20,451 bases of DNA. It comes from Bacillota bacterium (lineage in GTDB: Bacteria > Bacillota > Clostridia > Acetivibrionales > DTU013). The position numbers and the translations under genes were made by a program. The notes beneath the pieces were generated by a model. The model searched no databases and had not been told where the DNA came from. It saw only the letters and a list, made by a program, of their open reading frames with translations. Below, one piece after another: positions 6,927 through 14,168 of the stretch; positions within the stretch are counted from its first letter, which is position 1, and each line of letters opens with the position of its first letter. The stretch is from contig JAEWQC010000313.1 in assembly GCA_023399355.1 (NCBI GenBank), forward strand, positions 1 to 20,451. The letters are read 5' to 3'.

Positions 6927-8174
6927 ATGAGTGAATTAAAAGGTGCAGCTATTTTCGGGCAGTCCGGTGGACCGACCTCAGTCATAAACGCCAGTGCTGC
7001 TGGCGTATTCCAGGAAGCGCTCAAACAAGGAGCGATCACGGCAGTATATGGAGCCGCTCACGGTATCAGGGGTATCCTTGATGAGAAGTTCTACGACATG
7101 AGCAAGGAAGATGCCCAGGAACTTGATCTAATGAAGACCACCCCTTCCTCAGCCCTCGGTTCAGTCCGTTACAAGTTGAAAAAGGCTGAAGAAGATGATA
7201 CTGATTACAAGAGGCTCCTTGAGGTATTCAAGAAGTACGACATCCGGTATTTCTTCTACAATGGAGGAAATGACTCCATGGATACCTGCAATAAAATAAG
7301 CAAGTACATGCAGAAATCAGGGTACGAATGCAGGGTCATGGGTGTCCCGAAGACAATTGACAATGACCTCTGGGGAACAGATCACTGCCCGGGTTACGGA
7401 AGTGCGGCAAAATATATTGCCACATCAACGATGGAAGTTTACCACGATGCCAGAGTTTACGACAAAGGAATGATCACAGTCCTTGAAATCATGGGAAGAA
7501 ATGCAGGCTGGCTTACAGCCTCCGCAGCACTTGCCTCCTATGCTGGACACGGCCCGGATCTGATCTACCTTCCGGAAATACCCTTCGATCTCAACAAGTG
7601 CATTGAAGAAGTCAAAGAGATCTACAAGAAGCAGAATAATGTTATTATCGCTGTTTCAGAAGGAATCAGGGACAAGGACGGCAAATACATATCCGAGTAT
7701 GGATCGGATCTTGCACAGAGCAAAGATGCCTTTGGACATTCCCAGCTTGGCGGACTTGCCGTAACTCTTGCAAACATTCTTAAGGATAATACCGGAGCAA
7801 AGGTTCGCGGCATCGAGTTCAGTCTTTTGCAGAGATGCGCTTCTCATGTCGGATCTCTGACGGATGTGAACGAAGCATACCTTGCCGGACAAATGGCCGT
7901 CAGATATGCAGTCGAAGGCAAAACCGACTACATGGTCGCTTTCGAAAGAGCAGCCGGGCCGGAATACAAATGCAATATCAAACTGATCAACCTTACGGAA
8001 GTCGCCAATACGGAAAAGAAAATTCCGCGTGAGTGGATCAATGAAGCAGGAAACGGTCTGAACCAGCAGTACATCGACTATGCACTGCCCCTTATTCAGG
8101 GCGAATCGGCTCCACCGCTTATAAACGGTCTCCCGAGATTTGTACAGCTTAAAAAGGTTCTGGCAACAAAGTAA
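6927..8174 (+). CDS. pfp: Pyrophosphate-dependent 6-phosphofructokinase (PPi-PFK)
   Basis: Phosphorylates fructose-6-phosphate with pyrophosphate instead of ATP, a reversible glycolytic step. 415 residues. Motifs: N-terminal GQSGGPTSVINAS (11-23); GGNDS (113-117), in which Asp116 stands where ATP enzymes have the Gly of GGDGS; PKTIDND (141-147), in which Lys142 replaces the Gly of PGTIDND; and MGRNAGWLTA. Both changes are the accepted determinants of PPi use. The frame opens at 6867, but ATG 6927 has GGAGG 7 nt upstream and begins the family homology. Single-gene unit closed by a strong terminator. The product feeds the aldolase gene opposite. Substrate specificity is inferred from these two residues, not measured. 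Confidence 0.95.
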   Translation: MSELKGAAIFGQSGGPTSVINASAAGVFQEALKQGAITAVYGAAHGIRGILDEKFYDMSKEDAQELDLMKTTPSSALGSVRYKLKKAEEDDTDYKRLLEVFKKYDIRYFFYNGGNDSMDTCNKISKYMQKSGYECRVMGVPKTIDNDLWGTDHCPGYGSAAKYIATSTMEVYHDARVYDKGMITVLEIMGRNAGWLTASAALASYAGHGPDLIYLPEIPFDLNKCIEEVKEIYKKQNNVIIAVSEGIRDKDGKYISEYGSDLAQSKDAFGHSQLGGLAVTLANILKDNTGAKVRGIEFSLLQRCASHVGSLTDVNEAYLAGQMAVRYAVEGKTDYMVAFERAAGPEYKCNIKLINLTEVANTEKKIPREWINEAGNGLNQQYIDYALPLIQGESAPPLINGLPRFVQLKKVLATK

Positions 8175-8180
8175 TATCAG

Positions 8181-8209
8181 GCGGAGGGGTTTAAACCCTC
8201 CGCTTTTTT
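8181..8209 (+). terminator. Intrinsic terminator of pfp
   Basis: GCGGAGGG (8181-8188) pairs with CCCTCCGC (8196-8203), loop GTTTAAA, followed by T6 (8204-8209). It begins 6 nt after the pfp stop. Textbook form. Confidence 0.95.
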
Positions 8210-8216
8210 ATTCAAA

Positions 8217-8345
8217 GATGAATTTGAGAGAACTGTCCCTTCTTTGAATTTGAAAGAACTGTTCCCTCTTTGAATTTGGGAGAACCGTCCCCTCTTTGAC
8301 TCTCTTTGAATTTGAGAGAACCGTCCCCTCTTTGAATTTCTCTGA
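8217..8345. repeat. 26-bp direct repeat array with GAACCGTCCCCTC core
   Basis: Near-identical 26-bp units begin at 8243, 8269 and 8305 (TTTGAATTTG then RRAGAACYGTYCCCTC). A slightly diverged copy precedes them (about 8217-8242), an 8-bp fragment TTTGACTC (8295-8302) is inserted before the last full copy, and a partial copy starts at 8331. The units abut without unique spacers, so this is not CRISPR. The core resembles the GGGGACGGTTC-type repeats known from many Clostridia and thought to relate to REP-associated transposases (recollection). A related motif occurs at 1946-1957. Confidence 0.9.
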
Positions 8346-8398
8346 GCTTCTCTTTTACCTCAATATATGGTATCCTGTGATTTTAGCATGTCTATATG

Positions 8399-8427
8399 TT
8401 GACAATGGGATAGAACGTAGCTATACT
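8399..8427 (+). promoter_or_regulatory. pflB: Near-consensus sigma-A promoter of the riboswitch-pflB transcript
   Basis: TTGACA (8399-8404), exactly 17 nt, TATACT (8422-8427). Transcription would begin near 8434, about 16 nt before helix P1 of the riboswitch, so the whole aptamer is in the leader. Confidence 0.88.
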
Positions 8428-8449
8428 TGAATTGTAAACTAAATATGCG

Positions 8450-8521
8450 CCGTGCAACTGGCGGAAGTGGATGAACCACAAGGGAGCACGGAGTTGAGGT
8501 ATGAAGCCGACCGCCTGGGTC
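8450..8521 (+). ncRNA. ZTP/ZMP riboswitch aptamer (pfl motif)
   Basis: Matches the pfl-motif consensus. P1: CCGTGC (8450-8455) with GCACGG (8486-8491). The conserved internal element ACTGGCG follows (8457-8463). P2: GTGG (8467-8470) with CCAC (8476-8479), then AGGGAGCACG. After a 17-nt linker comes the P3 hairpin GACC (8509-8512) with GGTC (8518-8521), carrying the hallmark CCGCCTGGG (8511-8519). The class senses the purine intermediate ZMP and its triphosphate ZTP, which accumulate when 10-formyl-tetrahydrofolate is short, and turns on folate and one-carbon genes. Here it precedes pflB, whose formate supplies that pool. Confidence 0.93.
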
Positions 8522-8573
8522 AAAGGAATGGGAGCATCTGTTGCTCTTATTGAATATGTTCAGGGCGGTTTTT
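8510..8573 (+). terminator. Riboswitch expression platform: intrinsic terminator that competes with aptamer P3
   Basis: ACCGCC (8510-8515), which is part of aptamer P3, can instead pair with GGCGGT (8564-8569), followed by a T run (8569-8573). A small inner hairpin GAGCA/TGCTC (8532-8536 with 8542-8546) caps the long loop. The two folds exclude each other. Ligand binding should hold P3, prevent the terminator and let transcription reach pflB: an ON switch, as usual for the class. Confidence 0.85.
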
Positions 8574-8605
8574 GTATGTAATTTTTTACTGAGAGGTGTT
8601 CAGAT

Positions 8606-10840
8606 ATGTCCGACAATGCATGGAATGGTTTTGTAGCAGGTGATTGGACTGATACGATCGATGTTCGTGATTTCATTATAAGAAATTACACTCCGTATGA
8701 CGGAAATGAGGCTTTCTTAAGTGAAGCCAGTTTAAAAACGAAAAAATGCTGGAGCAAGTGCAAGAAACTGCTTCGGGACGAATTGCTCAACGGCGGAGTC
8801 CTCAATGTGGATGCTAAAACAGTATCTGGTATTACCAGCCATGCACCCGGTTTTATTGACGAGCAATATGAAGTCATTAAGGGACTCCAGACCGACAAGC
8901 CGCTTAAAAGAGCCATCATGCCGTTCGGTGGAATCAGGATGGTTCGACAGTCCTGCAATGCATACGGTTACAAGCTGCCTGAAAAGTTCGAAGATATATT
9001 CAGTACGTATCGGAAAACACATAATGAAGGAGTATTCAGCGTATACACGCCCGAGATGAAAAAAGCCCGCAAATCAGGTGTCATTACAGGCTTGCCGGAT
9101 GCTTACGGCAGAGGCCGCATCATTGGAGATTACAGGCGAGTCGCATTATACGGTACAGACAGGCTTACTGCACAAAAGCAACAAGACTTGCAGGAACTGC
9201 AGAAAAATGGTATGAATGAGGAAACAATCCGGTTGTCCGAAGAAGTTCATGAACAAATATCCGCACTCGGAGAACTTGTACAAATGGCCGCCCAGTACGG
9301 CTTTGATCTCACAAAACCGGCAGAAAATGCACTTGAAGCCGTACAGTGGACTTACTTCGCATTTCTGGCGTCCATCAAGGAAACCAATGGCGCTGCAAAC
9401 TCCCTTGGAAGGGTCTCAACCTTCCTTGACATTTACCTTGAAAGAGACCTTTCGGCAGGACTGATAGACGAATGCGGCGCTCAGGAGCTTATTGACCAGT
9501 TCGTGATAAAGCTAAGGCTGATCAGGCATCTGCGCACGCCCGAGTATGATGAACTCTTTGCCGGGGATCCGGTCTGGATAACCGAATCGCTTGGCGGCAT
9601 TTGCACCGATGGCAGGCATATGGTGACAAAGACCTCTTTTCGTTTCCTTCATACGTTGTTCAACCTGGGTCCTGCACCTGAACCGAACCTTACGGTATTG
9701 TGGTCTGTAAACCTGCCTGAACCGTTTAAAAAGTATTGTGCCATGGTATCCATGGTTACCAGTGCGATACAGTATGAAAATGACGACCTTATGAGGCCTG
9801 AGTTTTTTGATGACTATAGTATTTCCTGCTGCGTTTCAGCAATGAAAACCGGCAGGGACATGCAATTTTTCGGTGCGCGATGCAATCTGCCGAAGCTCCT
9901 GCTTCTTGCACTGAACGGCGGCAGGGATGAAATATCCGGCGAGCAGGTTGCTCCTGCCGGCGAGCCCTATTCGGAAGAATACCTGGACTACAGGAAAGTG
10001 ATGACCCGTTTCAATCATTATCAAAAATGGCTCACAGGACTATATGTCAATACGATGAATTCCATCCACTACATGCATGACAAATATGCTTATGAAAGGC
10101 TCATGATGGCCCTGCATGACACACAGCCGGGCAGGTTCATGGCATTTGGCATCGCGGGTCTTTCAGTGCTTGCTGATTCCCTCAGTGCGATAAAATATAC
10201 CTATGTCAGGGCTATCCGGGACGAGCGCGGCCTGATTACGGATTTTGAAATCAAAGGATCCTTCCCTCAGTTCGGCAATGATGATGACCGGGTCGACAAT
10301 CTGGCCGTCGAAGTTACAAAGAACTTCCTGACGGATCTAAAAAAGCACAAAACCTATAGAAATGCAATCCATACGCTTTCAATCCTTACCATTACGTCAA
10401 ACGTGGTTTATGGGAAGAAAACAGGTGCCACACCGGACGGACGCAAATTGGGAGAACCGTTTGCCCCGGGTGCGAATCCTATGCATGGAAGAGATAAGAT
10501 GGGTGCCCTCGCAGCATTGAATTCTGTGGCAAAGATCCCTTACGAATACTGCCGTGACGGTATTTCACTGACACTGACGCTTGTGCCGAGGTCGCTTGGA
10601 AGGGATATCCAGGCCAGGCTTGCCAACCTGGCTGCTCTGCTTGACGGCTATTTTGCACAAGGAGGCCATCACATCAACATCAATATTCTTGAAAGGGTTG
10701 TTCTTGAACAGGCTATGCAGGATCCCTACAATTATCCGCAGCTTACGATAAGGGTTTCCGGCTATGCAGTAAACTTCGTCAGATTAAGCAGAAAGCAGCA
10801 GGAAGAAGTCATCGCCCGCACCTTCCACTCAGCTATGTAA
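8606..10840 (+). CDS. pflB: Pyruvate formate-lyase (formate C-acetyltransferase)
   Basis: Glycyl radical enzyme converting pyruvate and CoA to acetyl-CoA and formate. At 744 residues it is the usual PFL length. The adjacent catalytic cysteines Cys408-Cys409 (SISCCVSAM) separate true PFL from diol dehydratase-like relatives, and the radical glycine is Gly719 in RVSGYAV near the C-terminus. AYGRGRIIGDYRR in the N-terminal half is also family-like. The start at 8606 has AGAGGTG 7 nt upstream. It lies behind its own promoter and a ZTP riboswitch. Oddly, no activating enzyme (pflA) follows, although pflA commonly adjoins pflB; the next gene is on the opposite strand, so the radical-SAM activase must be encoded elsewhere. 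Confidence 0.97.
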   Translation: MSDNAWNGFVAGDWTDTIDVRDFIIRNYTPYDGNEAFLSEASLKTKKCWSKCKKLLRDELLNGGVLNVDAKTVSGITSHAPGFIDEQYEVIKGLQTDKPLKRAIMPFGGIRMVRQSCNAYGYKLPEKFEDIFSTYRKTHNEGVFSVYTPEMKKARKSGVITGLPDAYGRGRIIGDYRRVALYGTDRLTAQKQQDLQELQKNGMNEETIRLSEEVHEQISALGELVQMAAQYGFDLTKPAENALEAVQWTYFAFLASIKETNGAANSLGRVSTFLDIYLERDLSAGLIDECGAQELIDQFVIKLRLIRHLRTPEYDELFAGDPVWITESLGGICTDGRHMVTKTSFRFLHTLFNLGPAPEPNLTVLWSVNLPEPFKKYCAMVSMVTSAIQYENDDLMRPEFFDDYSISCCVSAMKTGRDMQFFGARCNLPKLLLLALNGGRDEISGEQVAPAGEPYSEEYLDYRKVMTRFNHYQKWLTGLYVNTMNSIHYMHDKYAYERLMMALHDTQPGRFMAFGIAGLSVLADSLSAIKYTYVRAIRDERGLITDFEIKGSFPQFGNDDDRVDNLAVEVTKNFLTDLKKHKTYRNAIHTLSILTITSNVVYGKKTGATPDGRKLGEPFAPGANPMHGRDKMGALAALNSVAKIPYEYCRDGISLTLTLVPRSLGRDIQARLANLAALLDGYFAQGGHHININILERVVLEQAMQDPYNYPQLTIRVSGYAVNFVRLSRKQQEEVIARTFHSAM

Positions 10841-10939
10841 AGGTAGGGGCAATACTTCAGCACACTTCTTACATTTTCCGCCGCACGATGTAGCGGCGTA
10901 TCTGTACGCTATTTCATATGACGGTTTGCATCTGTGACG

Positions 10940-10978
10940 TCCGAGCCACTTAGTGGCACTTCGCCTTAGTGGCTCGGA
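10940..10978. repeat. 11-bp perfect inverted repeat with a nested alternative hairpin
   Basis: TCCGAGCCACT (10940-10950) pairs with AGTGGCTCGGA (10968-10978) over a 17-nt loop. The loop begins TAGTGGC, so the 5' arm can instead fold as GCCAC-TTA-GTGGC. No U-tract on either strand. It may mark the 3' end of the pflB transcript or be a small mobile repeat. Confidence 0.6.
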
Positions 10979-11087
10979 TATGGACACGCCTGCCGCACAA
11001 CGGAGTCAAGGCCGGATTTCCATTCACTAACTTCTTTCAACCTATATGAACAATTTGAAATAAAACTATTTAAACAGGTTCACATTA

Positions 11088-11118
11088 ACCTTAATACTCA
11101 GCTATGGTGTATTAAGGT
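11088..11118. terminator. 10-bp hairpin between convergent pflB and flavin reductase genes, possible terminator
   Basis: ACCTTAATAC (11088-11097) pairs perfectly with GTATTAAGGT (11109-11118), loop 11 nt. It lies 28 bp past the stop of the minus-strand flavin reductase gene. Flanks are only weakly T-rich, so the call rests on position. Confidence 0.45.
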
Positions 11119-11145
11119 GTAATATGCAGAACCGTTATGGCTGCT

Positions 11146-11724
11146 TCATCTCTTGATACTTTTTTTCTTTGCTACAGAATAGCCGAAGAAGCCCAGTTCT
11201 TCACCAAGTGTCCAGTACTTGCCGTGAGAATAGCAGATGAGACCGGCTTTTTCCAGCAGCAGCTTGCCCTCTTTATCCAGCAATTCCTGATTGACATCAA
11301 CAGCTACGACCTCGGCAATGAACATATCATGAGAGCCGAGTTCCAGCCTGTTTTTGACAACGCACTCCAGCGATACGGGAGATTCCCTGATAATCGGAAC
11401 ATCAATGACGGAGGCTTTCTCCGGCGTCAGCTTTGCCAGTTCGAACTTGTCGACATCCCTTCCGGACTTTATCCCGCATAGATCTGTTGCGAAAGTCAGC
11501 TTCCTGGTCGTCAGGTTCACGGCAAACTGTCCTTTATCCATGATAAGGCCGTGTGAATATCTTTCCTTCCGTACCGATATTGAAACCATCGGAGGATCGG
11601 AATTGACCGTTCCGGCCCATGCCAGTGTTATTATATTGGCACGGCCCTCCGAATCGGCACAGGTTACCATGACCGCGGGTACGGGATTCAGCATTGTTGA
11701 TGCTTTCCAAACTTGTTTTCCCAT
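11146..11724 (-). CDS. Flavin reductase / flavoredoxin family protein (FMN-binding split barrel)
   Basis: A 192-residue protein of the flavin reductase-like family, which binds FMN in a split beta barrel and passes electrons between NAD(P)H, flavin or iron-sulphur partners. Family-like segments: the opening NPVPAVMVTCADSEGRANIITLAWAG, VSISVRKERYSHGLI, FAVNLTT, and the middle SPVSLECVVKNRLELGSHDMFIAEVVAVDV. Start at 11724 with AGGAGG 7 nt upstream. Last gene of the minus-strand run, 24 nt after the ABC permease stop, so probably co-transcribed although functionally unrelated at first sight. The real electron partner cannot be told. Confidence 0.88.
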   Translation of the reverse strand: MGKQVWKASTMLNPVPAVMVTCADSEGRANIITLAWAGTVNSDPPMVSISVRKERYSHGLIMDKGQFAVNLTTRKLTFATDLCGIKSGRDVDKFELAKLTPEKASVIDVPIIRESPVSLECVVKNRLELGSHDMFIAEVVAVDVNQELLDKEGKLLLEKAGLICYSHGKYWTLGEELGFFGYSVAKKKSIKR

Positions 11725-11748
11725 ATAGAGTCCTCCTAAATGAATTAT

Positions 11749-13431
11749 TTAAGCTTCAAGCTCCCTGTATTTGGATGCAGCCACTGCGTAAAGCGCCAAG
11801 ACTGTCAAAACACCCAAGATCACGGAAATTACCCCAACCGCTGCAAATATAAGTGACAGTTCTACTTTCAATACCATCAGTCCAAAAGTGACAGCACCAA
11901 GAACAAGTATTACCAGCAGGGATAAAAGCATTCCCAATCCACTGTTCATATTTTGCTTCATCGCCTCCTGCTCACTATTCCAGATAAGTTTCGGATGGAA
12001 GATGTCAAGCAGAAGGTTCAGTGCCGTCATCGGAACTGCTCCAAGCAAACCGACCACGCTGACCCCGAGGACTGCGACAAGGGATTGATGCAGGAACAGG
12101 TACAGGATGATCCCGGTTACCAGCACTCCTGCCGCTGAAACCATATAGCTCAGAATCAACTTGGCAGTGACTTGCTTCTGTGCAGACACGGGAATCATCT
12201 TGGTGATCCAGAAGGTTTTCCCCTCCCTTGACAACGATGTGGAAGCCACCAGATTCATGCCCGCTGTAAACAGCATCAGCCCAAGGCCTCCAAGCAGAAT
12301 ATAAGGCATTGCTTCAGGTTTGTTGATTCCGTCAAAAAGCTGCATGGAATCTTTATCTGTACTTTTAGTAAAAAACAGGATCAGTACGATAATTGGTCCT
12401 ATAAGGGATCCTGTGAAACCGTTCAGCGCATAAATAGGGGTCCTGGACAATAATTTCCATTCCCGCTTCAGGATTGCCAAAACCGGGCTTGAGACATTCC
12501 TGTATTGTTTGTCCATCTGAAGTGAATTCTGAACCTTTTTCTTTCTGGCGACCTCCTGCCCGGCTAACAGGGCTTGGTAAAATACCCTGTTCGAAAGCCA
12601 CAAGAGCAGGGCAAAAAGAGCGGCACACGCAGCCAGGAAAAGAATCATATAACCCGCCCCGGTAAATCCGTTTTCGGAGAGAGCTTTGGTCGCCCAGATG
12701 CATGGCGGATATCTCCTGCCGATCATTTCAATCAATCCTGATTTGCTTGCAAGAAGGTTGTTCAAAGACCCCATATTTCCCTTGCCGACTGTATTCTGAA
12801 TAAACAGGTTTAGCCCGATGCCGATAGCCATAGCGGCAAGTCCGCCTACAATCGCCAAAAAATCCTTATATCTTCTGAAGTTGATGACCCTCATCAGAAG
12901 CATGATGATCAATGCTGCAATGGTTAATGGAAGAGCCGGAGCTGCAAGCAGCAGCAGCAGGCCTTTTATCCAGTAGAGCAAACCCTGGCCGGTTCCGATG
13001 CCGAAAATGATAAGCGGTGGCAGCAGAATCGGCATCGAAGTCAGATATTCGTTCACCGTGACGACAGCAAATTTACCGCCGACCACCTCATAAGGCTTCA
13101 ATGGCAGCGGTATAATGGATTCCAGATCCTGCGAAAAATAAAATGTACCCATGATATAGAACATGCCAAAAAATAATATCACCACCTGCGAGAACAAAAA
13201 GGATATTGTCAGGATTATCCCGGGCTGGCCTAACACAACACCGGCCGCAAACATACCGGACATCATCAGCGTATATAATACAAGCATCGGCAGAAGTGCC
13301 AAAGGGATCACCACTGCGATAAGTATCGGTTCCCAAAGCTTTTTCTTCTCTCTGGTGAACCTGTATTTGAGTGCCGAAACACCGTAATTGACATTTAACT
13401 GCATTTTTAGATAAGCTGCAAATGGTTTCAT
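11749..13431 (-). CDS. ABC transporter permease subunit (putative ABC exporter, 12 or so TM segments)
   Basis: A 560-residue, very hydrophobic protein with roughly a dozen membrane segments: for example about 36-58, 72-100, 130-147, 152-180 and 190-212, a middle one at GYMILFLAACAALFALLLWL, and a block of several in the C-terminal third. A cytosolic stretch after residue 280 carries KKKVQ and the following KREWKLLSRTPIYALNGF. This organisation fits the large 'putative ABC exporter' permeases that pair with a single-domain ATPase. Its start overlaps the ATPase stop by 4 nt (ATGA), showing translational coupling. The exported substrate is unknown; the LCP gene just upstream hints at an envelope role, which is inference. 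Confidence 0.85.
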   Translation of the reverse strand: MKPFAAYLKMQLNVNYGVSALKYRFTREKKKLWEPILIAVVIPLALLPMLVLYTLMMSGMFAAGVVLGQPGIILTISFLFSQVVILFFGMFYIMGTFYFSQDLESIIPLPLKPYEVVGGKFAVVTVNEYLTSMPILLPPLIIFGIGTGQGLLYWIKGLLLLLAAPALPLTIAALIIMLLMRVINFRRYKDFLAIVGGLAAMAIGIGLNLFIQNTVGKGNMGSLNNLLASKSGLIEMIGRRYPPCIWATKALSENGFTGAGYMILFLAACAALFALLLWLSNRVFYQALLAGQEVARKKKVQNSLQMDKQYRNVSSPVLAILKREWKLLSRTPIYALNGFTGSLIGPIIVLILFFTKSTDKDSMQLFDGINKPEAMPYILLGGLGLMLFTAGMNLVASTSLSREGKTFWITKMIPVSAQKQVTAKLILSYMVSAAGVLVTGIILYLFLHQSLVAVLGVSVVGLLGAVPMTALNLLLDIFHPKLIWNSEQEAMKQNMNSGLGMLLSLLVILVLGAVTFGLMVLKVELSLIFAAVGVISVILGVLTVLALYAVAASKYRELEA

Positions 13432-14150
13432 TTTTCTGTCAACTCCAGGAAAATATTTTCGAGGGAATCCTTGTTATCGCCCTGTCTGAGTTCATCCATG
13501 GTACCGCTTGCTATAAGCCTGCCCCTGTGAATGATACCGATTCTGTCACAAAGCTTTTCCGCCACTTCAAGGATATGCGTAGAAAAGAAAACGGTATTTC
13601 CCTTGTCACAGTGCTCTCGCATTTGCTCCTTCAGAAGATGTGCGGATTTTGGATCAAGGCCCACCATGGGTTCGTCAAGGATCCAAACGGAGGGATCATG
13701 TATCAGTGCACCTGTCAGCGCAATCTTCTGTTTCATTCCGTGCGAATAACTCTTAATCAGATCTGATGCGGCATCATTGAGTTCAAACATGCCAAGATAA
13801 TGCTCGATCCGCTCTTTTCGCCGTTCAGCCGGTACTTGATACACATCGGCCATAAAATTCAAATATTCAGTGCCTGTAAGCCGCTCATACAAGTTGGGGT
13901 TGTCGGGTACATACCCGATGTTTTTCTTCGCTTTAAGCGATTCTTGCCGGATATCGAAACCATTTATCGTAATGTTCCCCTCATCCGGATTTAAAAGTCC
14001 GATGATCATTTTAATCGTAGTCGTCTTTCCTGCACCGTTTGGGCCCAGAAAACCAAAAATCTCACCTTCTGCAATTTTAAGATTCAAATTGTCCACTGCT
14101 TTTACAGAGCCTTTGTTGTAACTCTTTGACACATTGCTGATCTCAATCAT
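13428..14150 (-). CDS. ABC transporter ATP-binding protein (ABC-2 exporter type)
   Basis: A 240-residue single nucleotide-binding domain. Walker A GPNGAGKTT (36-44); the Q-loop region reads GYVPDNPNLYERLTG, with Asp in place of the usual Gln; signature SYSHGMKQKIAL, a known variant of LSGGQ; Walker B VWILDEP, then the D-loop GLDP; H-loop STHILE. Such proteins energise a two-subunit exporter with the permease encoded directly after (4-nt overlap). Start 14150 is preceded by AAAGGAG at 8 nt, and the gene begins 18 nt after the LCP stop. The family includes drug, antibiotic-peptide and sodium exporters, so substrate cannot be assigned. Confidence 0.95.
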   Translation of the reverse strand: MIEISNVSKSYNKGSVKAVDNLNLKIAEGEIFGFLGPNGAGKTTTIKMIIGLLNPDEGNITINGFDIRQESLKAKKNIGYVPDNPNLYERLTGTEYLNFMADVYQVPAERRKERIEHYLGMFELNDAASDLIKSYSHGMKQKIALTGALIHDPSVWILDEPMVGLDPKSAHLLKEQMREHCDKGNTVFFSTHILEVAEKLCDRIGIIHRGRLIASGTMDELRQGDNKDSLENIFLELTEK

Positions 14151-14168
14151 TCTTGTGACTCCTTTGTT

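Larger units (their letters stand above)
10841..11145. other. Intergenic region (305 bp) downstream of pflB, rich in hairpins
   Basis: No credible gene. It contains an 6-bp GC hairpin (10879-10884 with 10893-10898), a strong 11-bp stem (10940-10950 with 10968-10978), and a 10-bp stem near the flavin reductase stop (11088-11118). None has a strong U-tract, so the pflB terminator is not certain. Confidence 0.6.

Noticed and set aside
8217..8345. Possible CRISPR array
   Set aside because: Repeat units abut with no unique spacers of constant length, and no cas gene is present.
13888..13920. Asp in the Q-loop position of the ABC ATPase as a sign of inactivity
   Set aside because: Acidic residues at this place occur in related exporter ATPases; Walker A, Walker B, signature and H-loop are intact.
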